A DNA stretch of 52,477 nucleotides from Akkermansia muciniphila. GTDB lineage: Bacteria; Verrucomicrobiota; Verrucomicrobiia; Opitutales; UBA953. Where the stretch lies: positions 1 to 52,477 of the forward strand of contig CALQLO010000014.1 of NCBI GenBank assembly GCA_943331445.1, given 5' to 3'. Of this stretch, positions 33,567 through 43,137 are shown piece by piece. The notes under the pieces are model-generated. The model was not told the DNA's origin. It saw only the letters and a program-made list of their open reading frames with translations, and made no database searches. The translations under genes were made by a program, and so were the position numbers. Within the stretch, counting starts at the first letter, position 1. Each line of letters begins with the position of its first letter.

Positions 33567-35594
33567 ATGTCTCACGATTCCCACCATGACCCCGTCGCCT
33601 GCAAGACGGAGTTGGCACCCGAGCGCAGCGACCTCGGCCTGATCCGCCCTGACCGCACCACCGGCTGGACCGATTGGCTGACCACCGTCGATCACAAGAA
33701 GATTGGCATCCTCTACGGCGCGTTCGCCATGTTTTACTTCCTCGTGGGAGGCGTCGAAGCCCTCGCGATTCGAACCCAGCTGGCCCGCCCAGATAATGAT
33801 TTCATTACGGCGCGCATGTATAACCAGCTGTTCACCATGCACGGCACGACGATGATCTTCCTCGGGGTCATGCCGCTCTCGGCCGCATTCTTTAACTTCC
33901 TCGTGCCGCTGCAAATCGGTGCCCGCGACGTCGCTTTCCCTCGTCTCAACGCGTTCTCGCTCTGGACGTTCGTTTTTGGTGCCTTCGTGCTCAATGCTTC
34001 GTGGCTCTTCGAATTCGCACACCTCGCTGGATGGTTGAACTCGTTCGATTGGCACAAGGCCCTGGTCTATACGGATTTCGCTCCCGCCAATGGTTGGTTC
34101 AGTTACGCACCACTCTCTGGCACCTTCGGTCAGAACGGCCAGGCGCTGCGCTTCACCGGCGTCGGCACCGATTTCTGGATCATCGGCATCCAGGTACTCG
34201 GCATCGCCTCCCTGGCGGCCTCCTTCAACTTCATCTGCACGATCATTAACATGCGCGCCAAGGGCATGACCATGATGCGCCTGCCCGTGTTCACTTGGAT
34301 GACCCTCATCACGGCGATCCTTATCATTCTCGCCTTCCCGGCGATCACTGTCGCGCTCATCGAATTGATGTTCGACCGCGCTTTCGGCGCCAATTTCTTC
34401 AATCCCTCGGCTGGCGGCCAGCCGGTGCTCTGGCAGCACCTCTTCTGGATCTTTGGTCACCCGGAGGTTTACATCCTCGTGCTGCCCGCGATGGGCATTG
34501 TCTCGGAAATTCTCCCGACCTTCTCGGGTAAGGCACTCTTCGGCTACCCGATCATCGTCTTCTCCGGTGCCGTCATCGGCTTCCTGGGCTTCGCCGTCTG
34601 GAGCCACCACATGTTCACGACGGGCCTCGGCCCAGTGCCGACCGCCGCCTTCTCACTTTTGACCATGGCCATCGCTGTGCCGACGGGTGTGAAGATTTTC
34701 AATTGGCTGGGTACAATCTGGGGTGGCCGCGTCCGCTTCACTCCGCCGATGGTGCTTTCCCTCGGCTTCATCTGGATGTTCATGTGCGGTGGTTTCTCCG
34801 GCGTCATGCACTCCTCGGCTCCCGCCGACTCCCAGCAGCAGGATAGCTACTTCGTCATCGCGCACTTTCACTATGTGCTCCTCGGCGGCGTGCTTCTCGG
34901 CCTGATGGCGGGCCTGTATTTCTGGTTCCCGAAGATCTTCGGTCGCATGCCTAATGCGCCGATCGCATACCTCGCCTCAGGGATGGTCATCTTGGGCTTC
35001 AATCTCGCCTTCGGTCCGATGCACTACCTCGGCCTCGCTGGCATGCCTCGCCGTACGCACACCTACCACGCCGGCAACGGCTGGGAAACCTGGAATTACG
35101 TGGCCACTATCGGTGCTTACATTCTCGGCGCGGGCGTATTCCTCGCTTTCGCTAACCTCGCGTGGACGGCCTTTAAGGGTAAGAAGTGCTCCAGCGACCC
35201 GTGGGGTGGTCGCACCTTGGAATGGTCCCTGCCTTCACCTGTGCCCGAATATAACTTCGCCCAAGCGCCGATTGTGGCCACGCGCGATGCCTACTTCGAG
35301 GACAGGCATGGCGGCAAGCGCATCGCCTATGAGAACGATGGCGGCGAAGCCGGTGTCCACATGCCCAGCCAGTCTTGGATGCCATTGGTGGCTTCCACGG
35401 GCTTCCTCTTCGCAGGGTTCGGCATGCCGATGATGGCCATGGGCGTTCCGCACGCTGGGTGGATTGTCATCACGGGCCTCGGCGTCCTTATCCTCGGCAT
35501 CTGGCTCTGGGCCGTCGAAGGGCCTGGTGGCTACATGCTCAAGACTCCCGCTGCTGCTGGGTCGCCAGCTCCCGCCGAGACCGTCGCTCACTGA
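33567..35594 (+). CDS. ctaD: cytochrome c oxidase subunit I
   Basis: A 675-residue haem-copper oxidase core. His92 (MHGTTMIF) and His435 (AHFHY) fit the low-spin haem ligands, and His433 fits the high-spin haem. The copper-B site has His298, with Tyr302 in GHPEVYI, plus His347 and His348 in WSHHMF. The Tyr in HPEVY is the one cross-linked in A-type oxidases. About 100 residues beyond the usual core add two further hydrophobic segments near the C-terminus. It reduces oxygen to water and pumps protons. It sits 22 bases after ctaC. Confidence 0.97.
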   Translation: MSHDSHHDPVACKTELAPERSDLGLIRPDRTTGWTDWLTTVDHKKIGILYGAFAMFYFLVGGVEALAIRTQLARPDNDFITARMYNQLFTMHGTTMIFLGVMPLSAAFFNFLVPLQIGARDVAFPRLNAFSLWTFVFGAFVLNASWLFEFAHLAGWLNSFDWHKALVYTDFAPANGWFSYAPLSGTFGQNGQALRFTGVGTDFWIIGIQVLGIASLAASFNFICTIINMRAKGMTMMRLPVFTWMTLITAILIILAFPAITVALIELMFDRAFGANFFNPSAGGQPVLWQHLFWIFGHPEVYILVLPAMGIVSEILPTFSGKALFGYPIIVFSGAVIGFLGFAVWSHHMFTTGLGPVPTAAFSLLTMAIAVPTGVKIFNWLGTIWGGRVRFTPPMVLSLGFIWMFMCGGFSGVMHSSAPADSQQQDSYFVIAHFHYVLLGGVLLGLMAGLYFWFPKIFGRMPNAPIAYLASGMVILGFNLAFGPMHYLGLAGMPRRTHTYHAGNGWETWNYVATIGAYILGAGVFLAFANLAWTAFKGKKCSSDPWGGRTLEWSLPSPVPEYNFAQAPIVATRDAYFEDRHGGKRIAYENDGGEAGVHMPSQSWMPLVASTGFLFAGFGMPMMAMGVPHAGWIVITGLGVLILGIWLWAVEGPGGYMLKTPAAAGSPAPAETVAH

Positions 35595-35630
35595 GCCCCT
35601 CTTCCTTAAAACCTCTCAACTCTGACCTCC

Positions 35631-36299
35631 ATGTCTGAAACTGCCGACGCGCATGATGCGCCTACCTCCACCGGGATCGACCACAAGAAGCTCATTATGT
35701 GGCTCTTCCTGGCTTCGGACTGTATGTTCTTCGGGACGCTGATCTCGACGCACCTACTGTACCGCAAGCTCTACCCCTCGGGCTTCACCGACGCCGAAGG
35801 CCACCAGCGTTTCATCCAGAACCTGTTCAACATCGAGCTGACGTCGTTCTCGACGTTCATCCTGCTGATGTCCTCGTTCCTGATGGCCCTCGCGGTCTCC
35901 GCGATGCACAAGGGCGAGATTAAGTCATTCCGTCGCAACGTCCTCGGGGTGATTTTCTTCGGCCTGATCTTCCTGGGCTGTCAGGTCTTCGAGTTCACGC
36001 ACTTCTACCATCAGGGCCTGACGATTCAGAATAGCGTGCTTGGCTCGACGTTCTACGTCCTCACCGGTACGCACGGCACCCACGTCGCCATCGGCGTACT
36101 CTGGCTCATCCTGATGTACTTCTACAGTTTCACTGGGAAACTTGGCGGCCACATGGGCGCCCTCGACGTCGAAGTCGCCGGCCTTTACTGGCACTTCGTC
36201 GACATCGTCTGGATCATCATCTTCACGGCAGTCTATCTCGTCGAATACCTCGGGCCGAACGGCTTCTGGGGCACTGGCCTGCCTGCCGTCACCAAGTAA
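35631..36299 (+). CDS. ctaE: cytochrome c oxidase subunit III
   Basis: A 222-residue membrane protein with about five helices. WLFLASDCMFFGTLISTHLL, FELTHF-like VFEFTHFYHQG, VLTGTHGTHVAIGV and YWHFVDIVWIIIF are standard subunit III blocks. The length matches the shorter caa3-type subunit III. It stabilises the oxidase core. It is in line with ctaD (36-base gap) and the next gene (15-base gap). Confidence 0.95.
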   Translation: MSETADAHDAPTSTGIDHKKLIMWLFLASDCMFFGTLISTHLLYRKLYPSGFTDAEGHQRFIQNLFNIELTSFSTFILLMSSFLMALAVSAMHKGEIKSFRRNVLGVIFFGLIFLGCQVFEFTHFYHQGLTIQNSVLGSTFYVLTGTHGTHVAIGVLWLILMYFYSFTGKLGGHMGALDVEVAGLYWHFVDIVWIIIFTAVYLVEYLGPNGFWGTGLPAVTK

Positions 36300-36314
36300 T
36301 CCTGATTTACGACC

Positions 36315-36656
36315 ATGTCTTCCTCTCCCGAAGCCGCCCCCAGCCAGGAATTCCTCATCGAGGAAACCCGTCGCTACCACCACTTCATCACGTTGGCCCT
36401 TTGGCTGGCCGTGGTCACTGGTGCGGAGATTGTCCTGATCTTCCTGCCCATCCCGATGCCGGTGGTGCTCACCATCCTGAGCCTAATGTCCGCGGGTAAG
36501 TTCTTCGCGGTCATCCTCTGGTTTATGCACCTGATCTACGACAAGCGCCTGCTTTTCTGGATCTTCGTCGCCGCCCTGATGCTGACTTTCGCCACCTTCT
36601 CGGCATTGTTAGCGCTCTTCTCGGTCGACGTGCTTGACCCGAAGTGGATCGCCTAA
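36315..36656 (+). CDS. ctaF: cytochrome c oxidase subunit IV family protein
   Basis: A 113-residue protein with three hydrophobic segments (about 25-45, 48-70 and 80-102) and the typical KFFAVILWFMHLIYDKRLL stretch of prokaryotic subunit IV. It assists assembly of the copper site in related oxidases. It is the last gene before a strong terminator. The start ACCATG has no Shine-Dalgarno sequence. Confidence 0.85.
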   Translation: MSSSPEAAPSQEFLIEETRRYHHFITLALWLAVVTGAEIVLIFLPIPMPVVLTILSLMSAGKFFAVILWFMHLIYDKRLLFWIFVAALMLTFATFSALLALFSVDVLDPKWIA

Positions 36657-36678
36657 GCGACCCGACGACTTAACGACC

Positions 36679-36702
36679 AAGGCTCCGCGAGGGGCCTTTT
36701 TT
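36679..36702 (+). terminator. intrinsic terminator of the cta operon
   Basis: AAGGCTCC (36679-36686) pairs with GGGGCCTT (36691-36698) around a GCGA loop, with one G-T pair, followed by a T-run to 36702. It lies 22 bases after ctaF and separates it from ctaG. Confidence 0.88.
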
Positions 36703-36746
36703 GTGCCCGCACTTGCGAAGGGGCGCGGTTGGAATAATAAGAAGGG

Positions 36747-37529
36747 ATGCTGCGCATCCCGCTCCATTGGCACACCGAGCCGCTTCTGCTGCTCCTGGTC
36801 GTGGGCGCATCTTGGGCGCACGCCTTGGCGTGCGGGCCGTATCGGTCGGCTTGGGCAGTGGCGGGCACACCTTATCCCGTCGCCCATACGATCCGTTTTC
36901 ACCTCGGCGTCTTGGTGGGTTATCTCGCCGTGGGTTCGCCGCTCGATCAGCTGGGCGAGCAGTTTCTTTTCTCGGCCCACATGCTTCAGCACATGCTGTT
37001 GATCTACGTGGCGGCGCCCCTCTTGGTCACGGGCATCCCGCCGGACATCATTGACCGCTTGCTCGCCTCGCGGCCCACGCTGACGAAAGTGTTGCGCGCC
37101 CTCACACACCCGCTGGGCGGCGGCGTCCTCTTCACCTTATTTTTCTCGATTTGGCATTTCCCGGAGCTCTATGAGGCCGCCCTGCGTAGTCGCCCCCTGC
37201 ATGTCATCGAGCACTGGTCGATGTTCCTGCCCGCTGTGCTCATGGTCTGGCCGCTGTTTTCCCGTTCGACCATGCTCCCAGGCATCGGCTTTGGTGCCGC
37301 GATGTTCTACTCCTTCGCCCTGATGATTGCCGATTTGCCCCTTTGGGCCGCGCTCATCTTCGGGGAGCATCCCATTTACGATTCTTACCGACTCGCCCCG
37401 CGCATCAGTAGCCTGAGTGCTTCGGCCGATATGATTATGGGGGCGGTGGTGATGAAGGGCTTTAATGAAATCTTCGCGTTGACCTGCATGGGCTACGCCT
37501 TCTTTGCCTGGTACCGCCGCGATCAGTGA
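36747..37529 (+). CDS. ctaG: caa3-type cytochrome c oxidase assembly protein CtaG
   Basis: A 260-residue membrane protein with about seven helices of the Caa3_CtaG family. FSAHMLQHMLLIYVAAPLLV is the diagnostic segment, and HVIEHWSMFLPAVLMVWPL and the final MKGFNEIFALTCMGYAFFAW also match. The family is needed to assemble the copper centre of caa3 oxidase. It follows the operon terminator, so it may use readthrough or its own promoter. It ends convergently with the permease gene, 5 bases away. Confidence 0.9.
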   Translation: MLRIPLHWHTEPLLLLLVVGASWAHALACGPYRSAWAVAGTPYPVAHTIRFHLGVLVGYLAVGSPLDQLGEQFLFSAHMLQHMLLIYVAAPLLVTGIPPDIIDRLLASRPTLTKVLRALTHPLGGGVLFTLFFSIWHFPELYEAALRSRPLHVIEHWSMFLPAVLMVWPLFSRSTMLPGIGFGAAMFYSFALMIADLPLWAALIFGEHPIYDSYRLAPRISSLSASADMIMGAVVMKGFNEIFALTCMGYAFFAWYRRDQ

Positions 37530-37534
37530 GGGTC

Positions 37535-38680
37535 TTAGTGGCGCGAGGCGCGCTTAAGTAACCAGAGTGCCACGGACACGACGAAGACATTCGGCCCCCA
37601 GACAAGTAGGTCTGGGTGCAACGCTGGATTCTTCACGTACGTCGCCGCCGAGGTGAGCATGTAATAGGAGAGCGCTACGCCGAGCGCGACCGAGGCGTTG
37701 ACGAAGGTTTCTGATCGGCCGACGCGGACGGCGAGAGGAACCGCGAGTAGGGCGAGGGAGAAGACGGAAAACGCTCCGGCGAGGTGGGCCATGAACTGCG
37801 TACGTGCCATCATCTTGCGGAGTTCGATTTCCGCGGGCTTCATTTCCGCGGTCACCTGCCATCCTTTATCCATGGCATCAAGCAGCTCCGAGGTAGTCAG
37901 CCAGCGCAGTTTTCGTTCGAAGTTGGAGCCATCCTTGAAAATACCTGAAGCGGGGAATTCAACCACCGTGGTGCTGGCGGTGAAACCCGAGGCCGGATGC
38001 AGAAAGCTGGCATCGCCGGCTTGCTGAGATTCTGAGCGGACTTCCGACAGGGTGATGCGCAGCACGCCTTCGCCGGCTTTATTTTCGACCCGGTTGAGCC
38101 GAGCTTCTTTCGCGTGCAGCGTCTGCACCAGATGTCCTTGGGGGTCGATACGCCAAAGCCAGAAGTCGCGGAGGACTTCCCCCTCCCGCTCTGCGGCCCG
38201 AATGACCATGCCGGGAAATTGGCGATTCAACTTCCCCGGGGTGATGACGGAGGCGGGATTGTCTTTAACAGAGCCCACCAAGAGCTGCCGATATTCCGTA
38301 TTGGAGAACGGGGCGACCTCGAGATTGAGCCAGGCGGAAAGGAGGGCAAGGAAGCCAGCGAGCCATAGGGCGGGGCGGGCGATACGGCTTAAGCTCAGGC
38401 CGCTGGCCTTCATGGCGGTGAGTTCGTGCTGCGAGCTCAGTCGCCCGAAGGTAATCAGCACGCCGGTGAGTAAGCCCAAGGGCAGGGCGTACGGGAGCAC
38501 GCCGGGGAATAACAGTACGACGAGTTCCAATCCCTCCCATCCGCTCACCCGGCCGGAGGCGATCGCCCCAGCGACCTGGCCGAGGATATTACTCGCCACC
38601 ATCACGAAGATGAACGCGCCCGTCGCCGCACTGCTGGCGATGGCGGTTTCTTTTAGGACGTGGCGGTCGAGGATGCGCAC
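37535..38680 (-). CDS. LptF/LptG-family permease (YjgP/YjgQ)
   Basis: 381 residues from a GTG at 38680, chosen because VRILDRHVLKE matches the usual N-terminus; a TTG at 38692 is also possible. Three helices near the N-terminus, a ~150-residue periplasmic jellyroll-like domain and three C-terminal helices match LptF/G. With LptB these pull lipopolysaccharide from the inner membrane into the transport bridge. Only one such gene is present here, so its partner must be elsewhere, and F and G cannot be told apart. It supports an LPS-bearing outer membrane. Confidence 0.87.
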   Translation of the reverse strand: MRILDRHVLKETAIASSAATGAFIFVMVASNILGQVAGAIASGRVSGWEGLELVVLLFPGVLPYALPLGLLTGVLITFGRLSSQHELTAMKASGLSLSRIARPALWLAGFLALLSAWLNLEVAPFSNTEYRQLLVGSVKDNPASVITPGKLNRQFPGMVIRAAEREGEVLRDFWLWRIDPQGHLVQTLHAKEARLNRVENKAGEGVLRITLSEVRSESQQAGDASFLHPASGFTASTTVVEFPASGIFKDGSNFERKLRWLTTSELLDAMDKGWQVTAEMKPAEIELRKMMARTQFMAHLAGAFSVFSLALLAVPLAVRVGRSETFVNASVALGVALSYYMLTSAATYVKNPALHPDLLVWGPNVFVVSVALWLLKRASRH

Positions 38681-38725
38681 GCCATCATCCAAGCGAACCC
38701 AGCCGTCCCCTCCAAGGCGAAAGGG

Positions 38726-39487
38726 TTAAGGAGCGGCTTTCTGGTCCAAATCGGCGGGCAGGCTATGCCCCCACACCGACTCAATCTCGCTGGCTCGCAA
38801 CCAGCCGGACTTACCGTCGGCCGTGGTCACACGGATGTGTCCGTTAAAGGCTCGGCCAGTCCGCACGACATCGCCTTCGGACACGGCCTGCGTGGGTTCG
38901 CCCTGTAGGGTGGGTGTGAGTCGCAGGGAAATCTCGGTCTTACGGACTACCGCGCGATTCGCGCTGGAGCGTGCACCCCAGAGTCCAGGGATGCAGAGGG
39001 CGAGTAGCGTGAAGGCGGTGACGCGGATGCGCTGGTTCCATTCGCCAGCGGGTTGGCGCCGTAATCGCGGGAGAAGTATCGCCAGTAAGGCCGCCCAGAA
39101 GGACACGGCGGCGATGATAAGCCAGAGGTCGGCACTGAGCACCGCGGAGTAGTTCTCGGACCAGGTGCTTCCTGGGCGCTCAACCCCACCCGCATTCTGG
39201 CCATGGCGGATGCCAGCTAGGGCTACGGCATTATAAGGATCTAACAACAACGCCCGCTCCCAGCACACCATTGCCCGCCCCTTACGTCCGAGTCTCCATT
39301 CGGCATTGCCAAGGGCAGCCAAGAGGCCGGGGCTGACGCCATCGCGTTGGGCCTCTGCCTGCCAAGCCTCGACCGCCCCGGCGAATTCTCCTTTCGCATA
39401 GGCTTGTTCGCCTGCGGAGGGTGCGGGTGGCTCGCCCGCGAACAGCGAGGTCACCATCATGGCGAGGCTCAGCGCGAGTAGTCTCAT
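38726..39487 (-). CDS. batE: BatE-like protein with TPR and SH3 domains
   Basis: A 253-residue protein. A signal peptide (ALSLAMMVTSLFAG) is followed by TPR-like helices (EQAYAKGEFAGAVEAWQAEA; GRKGRAMVCWERALLLDP). Two hydrophobic segments then lie at about 120-142 and 155-170, with a C-terminal bacterial SH3 fold (LRLTPTLQGEPTQAVSEGDV). This is the usual BatE layout of aerotolerance operons. Its ATG overlaps the batD stop (ATGA), making it the last gene of the run. Confidence 0.82.
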   Translation of the reverse strand: MRLLALSLAMMVTSLFAGEPPAPSAGEQAYAKGEFAGAVEAWQAEAQRDGVSPGLLAALGNAEWRLGRKGRAMVCWERALLLDPYNAVALAGIRHGQNAGGVERPGSTWSENYSAVLSADLWLIIAAVSFWAALLAILLPRLRRQPAGEWNQRIRVTAFTLLALCIPGLWGARSSANRAVVRKTEISLRLTPTLQGEPTQAVSEGDVVRTGRAFNGHIRVTTADGKSGWLRASEIESVWGHSLPADLDQKAAP

Positions 39488-41157
39488 AGGAGGTCTCTCA
39501 AGATTGCCAGGAGCAGCAGGGCTTCCTCCTCATTGGCGATCGGGGTGGATGAATTTGCCCCGAACTTCTCGCTGCCGTCCGCATTAAAGAGCGCATCTAG
39601 CGTTTCCCTCTTTGCTTCGGGGAGGACGCGAAGGATGTCCGTCTGCGTCATCGCTGCCGACTCGGCGTCGAGCAGTGCAGCACAGCCAGTCTGGAGCCCG
39701 CGGACGGAGAGTCGCGCAAAAGCTTTTTGATCACCGCGAGCTTGGTTGGCTTGCCGGAGGGCTCGACGGACGAACCGTTTGGCCCGCCAGCGAACCACGA
39801 TTTGGGGATGGGTGGCCAGATAGCCCGCACCGATTACCACCGCGGCGGCGAGCCCGATGACGAAGAGCGCCAAGCCGTTACTTGACCAAAAAAGGGTGGA
39901 GGCAGCCAGGGGCTGAATCGCCCCGTTACGGCGGAAAGAGAACCCGTCATGAGGCCGAGGGTCGGCGAGCCCGGACATCTTGAGCTTGGGAGTGGTTCCG
40001 GCAGGCGTGGAGGGATCACTCGTGACTAGGTCTACTTTGGCCGGGGCATTCCCAGTGACGTTCACTTCAGCCGACGCGAATTCAAGCCGGCTAAACTGTT
40101 TGGTTTCTGGGTCGAAGGCGGAGAAGCGGATGACCGGGGTTTTTTGTTTACCCGGAAGCCGCGGCACCAAGGTGTAGACAAAAAAGCGCTGCTCTTCGGC
40201 GTGGCGGCGACGTTCAGTGGCCGGCAGCACATCCCAAGCCTCGTTGCTGGGAAGCTCCGGTGGGACGATGCGATCCAGATTACCGCTCCCCGTGAGCACA
40301 GCCCGCAGACGGATGGGCTCACCTACTTCAGGCTTTTCATTGGAGACTTGCTGGGGCTCGGCGCTGAATTTACCGATGGCTCCAGCCCAGTCAGCGGGGC
40401 GGCCTTTCTCTGGGACATGCGCGACGGTGATGCTGCGGCGGAAGGTGAAAGGACGATCGCGTCCGGCATTATTGAAAACCGAAGTGTTGCCGGTCTGGAT
40501 GAGCATGATGCCGTTGATGGCGACTTCGTTCTTTCCTTCTCGGATGGGCGTGAGTTCAAAGCTGGTCTGCCAGCCTTGGCCCATTTCAGTGGGGAGCGGC
40601 TGGCGGTCTGCGACGATGGCGAAAGTAAAGCCTTCGGCTACGGATTCTAGCCCGAAGGAGGCGACAACCGACTCTTGCTCCCCGCCCCGCATGTTAATGG
40701 CTCCACGGATGAGTTCACCGACATAGAAAGTGCGTTCCGGAATCGAGAGTTCGGCGCGGGCCTGGTTGGTGCGCACGAAGGCGACGGATTTACTCACGAT
40801 GAGCTTAATCTCGGGTACGTTGATCATCTTCCGCGGGAAGCGGAGTTTGAAACTGGGAATTAAATATTCTCCCTCTTGCTCCGGCGCGACGCCCGAGAAA
40901 TTGAGCGTAGCTTCGGTGGCATCCGGGCGAATAATCTGGCCGGACAGGCGCAGCGCCATGCCGCGCGGCGGGCGGATTTCTTTACCCACATTCTGAGCGC
41001 CGCCCAGCGTGACGTCGGACTCGACTTGAATCTGCAGGCGGAAGGGTTGCCCTGGGGCGGTGATTCGCGGGGTGATCTCCCAGTTGACACGATCATCGCC
41101 GTACGCGGTGATCGCGAGTAACAGTCCACCCGCCAAAATGGAGTAAAGCCGGCGCAT
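39484..41157 (-). CDS. batD: BatD-like oxygen-tolerance protein
   Basis: 557 residues from the ATG at 41157; the frame is open to 41250 but overlaps batC. A signal peptide (MRRLYSILAGGLLLAITAYG) leads to repeated beta-sandwich domains such as VNWEITPRITAPGQPFRLQI and GEPIRLRAVLTGSGNLDRI. One membrane helix lies near 435-458 (LALFVIGLAAAVVIGAGYLA), with a cytoplasmic tail after it. This matches the BatD family (DUF of the Bacteroides aerotolerance operon). The periplasmic domain probably contacts BatA/BatB. One base separates it from batC. Confidence 0.87.
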   Translation of the reverse strand: MRRLYSILAGGLLLAITAYGDDRVNWEITPRITAPGQPFRLQIQVESDVTLGGAQNVGKEIRPPRGMALRLSGQIIRPDATEATLNFSGVAPEQEGEYLIPSFKLRFPRKMINVPEIKLIVSKSVAFVRTNQARAELSIPERTFYVGELIRGAINMRGGEQESVVASFGLESVAEGFTFAIVADRQPLPTEMGQGWQTSFELTPIREGKNEVAINGIMLIQTGNTSVFNNAGRDRPFTFRRSITVAHVPEKGRPADWAGAIGKFSAEPQQVSNEKPEVGEPIRLRAVLTGSGNLDRIVPPELPSNEAWDVLPATERRRHAEEQRFFVYTLVPRLPGKQKTPVIRFSAFDPETKQFSRLEFASAEVNVTGNAPAKVDLVTSDPSTPAGTTPKLKMSGLADPRPHDGFSFRRNGAIQPLAASTLFWSSNGLALFVIGLAAAVVIGAGYLATHPQIVVRWRAKRFVRRALRQANQARGDQKAFARLSVRGLQTGCAALLDAESAAMTQTDILRVLPEAKRETLDALFNADGSEKFGANSSTPIANEEEALLLLAILRDLL

Positions 41158-41158
41158 C

Positions 41159-42124
41159 TCAGTAGTCCTTACCTTTCTTGTCGGTGGGCTTGCCTGGGGC
41201 GGCGCCATTCGCGCCTTTCTGGCCGGCCGGCATTTTGCGGCCGAATTCATTCTTGAGGCCTTCCAGTGAGCCGCGAGCTTCCTGTTCGGTCATCTTCTTT
41301 TCTTCGCCGTCCTTAGATTTTTTCTGTCCGCCGCCGGACTTGGGTTTCTTGCGGTCCTCCGGCATGAGGTCGTCATCATCGTCGTCATCGCCTTGGGCGG
41401 ACTGTGGGAGCTTATCATCCGGGATACGCTTCATGAGTTCACGGATGACCTCGCGTAGTTCTTCCTGCTTCTTGCGCTGCGCTTCGATGGTTTCCTCCAG
41501 GGCGGTGGTTTCACGTTTGAGGGCACGGAGTAGTTCCTCGATGGCGTCCGCATTACTGCGGGCCTGCGCATCGGCCTGATCCAGTTCGTGCGCTCCGCGG
41601 AAATCGTTGACCGAACGCGTCCAGACGGCGACGACCCCATTGCGCTTCACCACCATGGCCTCTTCCTTCGGGATGAGTTTCTTGATGGTGCGGTAGGTCT
41701 CGATGCCTCCGCCGAGTGCGGAAGTGGCCGGCACGTAGTCGGGCTCACGCTTCTCGGCCTTGGCTTTGTCGAGCAGCTCGATTTGGTCCTTCATGTCGGA
41801 GATATCCGCATCGGCGGCCTCGAGGTAGGAGCGTGCGATCGTGAGTTCCGTGATATCACCGGCCACCTTGCCGCCGAACGCCGCACTACCTTTACGGAAA
41901 CGGACATGGCCAAGATTATGGAGCGCTCCAGGGCGAAGAGGGTCGACGTCCTTCGCCAGTGAGGCGCGGAGGGCTTCTTCCGCTCCCGTGACATCGCCGG
42001 CGGCAAGTAGTTTGGTGCCGAGGTTATGTAATTCCCGGGCGTCCATCTTGGCCAAGTCGGGGGCGTTCTTATTTTGCGCGAAGACCGCGGCCGTAAGGAA
42101 GATGATGGCGAGCAAGTTTCTCAT
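41159..42124 (-). CDS. batC: BatC-like TPR protein with highly charged C-terminus
   Basis: 321 residues from the ATG at 42124; the upstream extension lies inside batB. A signal peptide (MRNLLAIIFLTAAVFAQ) is followed by TPR-type helices (ELHNLGTKLLAAGDVTGAEE; ALHNLGHVRF). A coiled coil at about 195-245 precedes a low-complexity tail with seven consecutive Asp, then Lys/Gly-rich stretches. It corresponds by position to BatC. The tail is disordered and of mixed charge. The ATG overlaps the batB stop by four bases. Confidence 0.75.
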   Translation of the reverse strand: MRNLLAIIFLTAAVFAQNKNAPDLAKMDARELHNLGTKLLAAGDVTGAEEALRASLAKDVDPLRPGALHNLGHVRFRKGSAAFGGKVAGDITELTIARSYLEAADADISDMKDQIELLDKAKAEKREPDYVPATSALGGGIETYRTIKKLIPKEEAMVVKRNGVVAVWTRSVNDFRGAHELDQADAQARSNADAIEELLRALKRETTALEETIEAQRKKQEELREVIRELMKRIPDDKLPQSAQGDDDDDDDLMPEDRKKPKSGGGQKKSKDGEEKKMTEQEARGSLEGLKNEFGRKMPAGQKGANGAAPGKPTDKKGKDY

Positions 42125-43134
42125 GGCTGGGTTTGTTGGCGGCGGGTGGAAAAGAGGGACTCCAGCACGAGAAAGAGGAGGGCGGCACCGATGAGCCATT
42201 CTTCGCGCGGAATGCCTCGTCGGCCCGCGCCATTTTCATCGGTGCCAGCCTGGATCGCTAAGCGCAGGGCTTCCATGCCTTCGCCGGCTTGACCGAGGCG
42301 GATGAAGCGCCCGCCGGTGCTGGCAGCGAGTTCGCCGAGGGTCTTTTCATCCAGGCGACTCCGGACTTCTTCACCAGAGGAATCTTTCAAGGTAGTGATG
42401 GAGCCTTGGGGCCCGATGACGCGGATGGGGCCGCCCGCCGGGGTGCCAATGCCAACGGCGTGGATCACGAGGCCTTTACGTTTCAGTTTCTTGGCAGCCT
42501 CGATGCCGCCAGCTTCCAAATCCTCACCATCCGTGAGCAGAATCAGTAGCTTGCGATTCCGATTGGAGAAGAAGGCAAGTTCGGACTCCTCGATGGCGCG
42601 CCCGATGTCGGTGCCGTTGACCTGAATACTTCCCGTGTCCGTTTCTTCTAGGGTGCGGAAAAAGGCGTCATAGTCGCGAGTCAACGGGCACTGCAGGAAC
42701 GCTTGGCCGGCAAAGGCGACCAGCCCGACATTGCCAGTGCCTTTCCGTTTCACGAAGTTCGCGATCGCCGCCTTCGCCCGCGCGAGTCGGGTGGGGGTCA
42801 TGTCTGCCACCAACATCGATTTGGAGACATCGAGGGCAAAGACCACATCCTCGGTGGCGCCACGTTGCTGGCTGACTTCGACGCCCCAGCGCGGGCCAGC
42901 AAGTGACGCGACCAATAAGATCAGCGCCACGGCGAGGGCGAAATCCTTGGTGCGCCGACGGGCAGCGGAATACCCCGCGGTCAGTTTGCTCAGCAGCCGA
43001 GCGGCGGCGAATTCGCCCAACCCCCGGCGGCGTCGGCGCTCTGACCAACGTAGGAGGCCGAAAGTAATCAGTCCGGCCAAGAGGGCGAGGATGAGCAGGC
43101 CCGGCTTTTCAAAATGGAGGTCGGCGGTATCCAT
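42121..43134 (-). CDS. batB: BatB-like von Willebrand factor A domain membrane protein
   Basis: A 337-residue protein. There are two N-terminal helices (LLILALLAGLITFGLL; FALAVALILLVASLAG), then a VWA domain with the metal site DVSKS (102-106) and ILLTDGEDLEAGG. A C-terminal helix lies near 312-332. VWA domains mediate metal-dependent protein contacts, and BatA and BatB are thought to form a complex in the inner membrane. It starts 3 bases after batA. The exact role of the Bat system remains unsettled in the literature. Confidence 0.9.
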   Translation of the reverse strand: MDTADLHFEKPGLLILALLAGLITFGLLRWSERRRRRGLGEFAAARLLSKLTAGYSAARRRTKDFALAVALILLVASLAGPRWGVEVSQQRGATEDVVFALDVSKSMLVADMTPTRLARAKAAIANFVKRKGTGNVGLVAFAGQAFLQCPLTRDYDAFFRTLEETDTGSIQVNGTDIGRAIEESELAFFSNRNRKLLILLTDGEDLEAGGIEAAKKLKRKGLVIHAVGIGTPAGGPIRVIGPQGSITTLKDSSGEEVRSRLDEKTLGELAASTGGRFIRLGQAGEGMEALRLAIQAGTDENGAGRRGIPREEWLIGAALLFLVLESLFSTRRQQTQP

Positions 43135-43137
43135 GGC

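Noticed and set aside
33531-34610. A 359-codon minus-strand frame opposite ctaD
   Set aside because: Antisense shadow of conserved oxidase sequence; rich in Glu/Asp/Arg with no motif.
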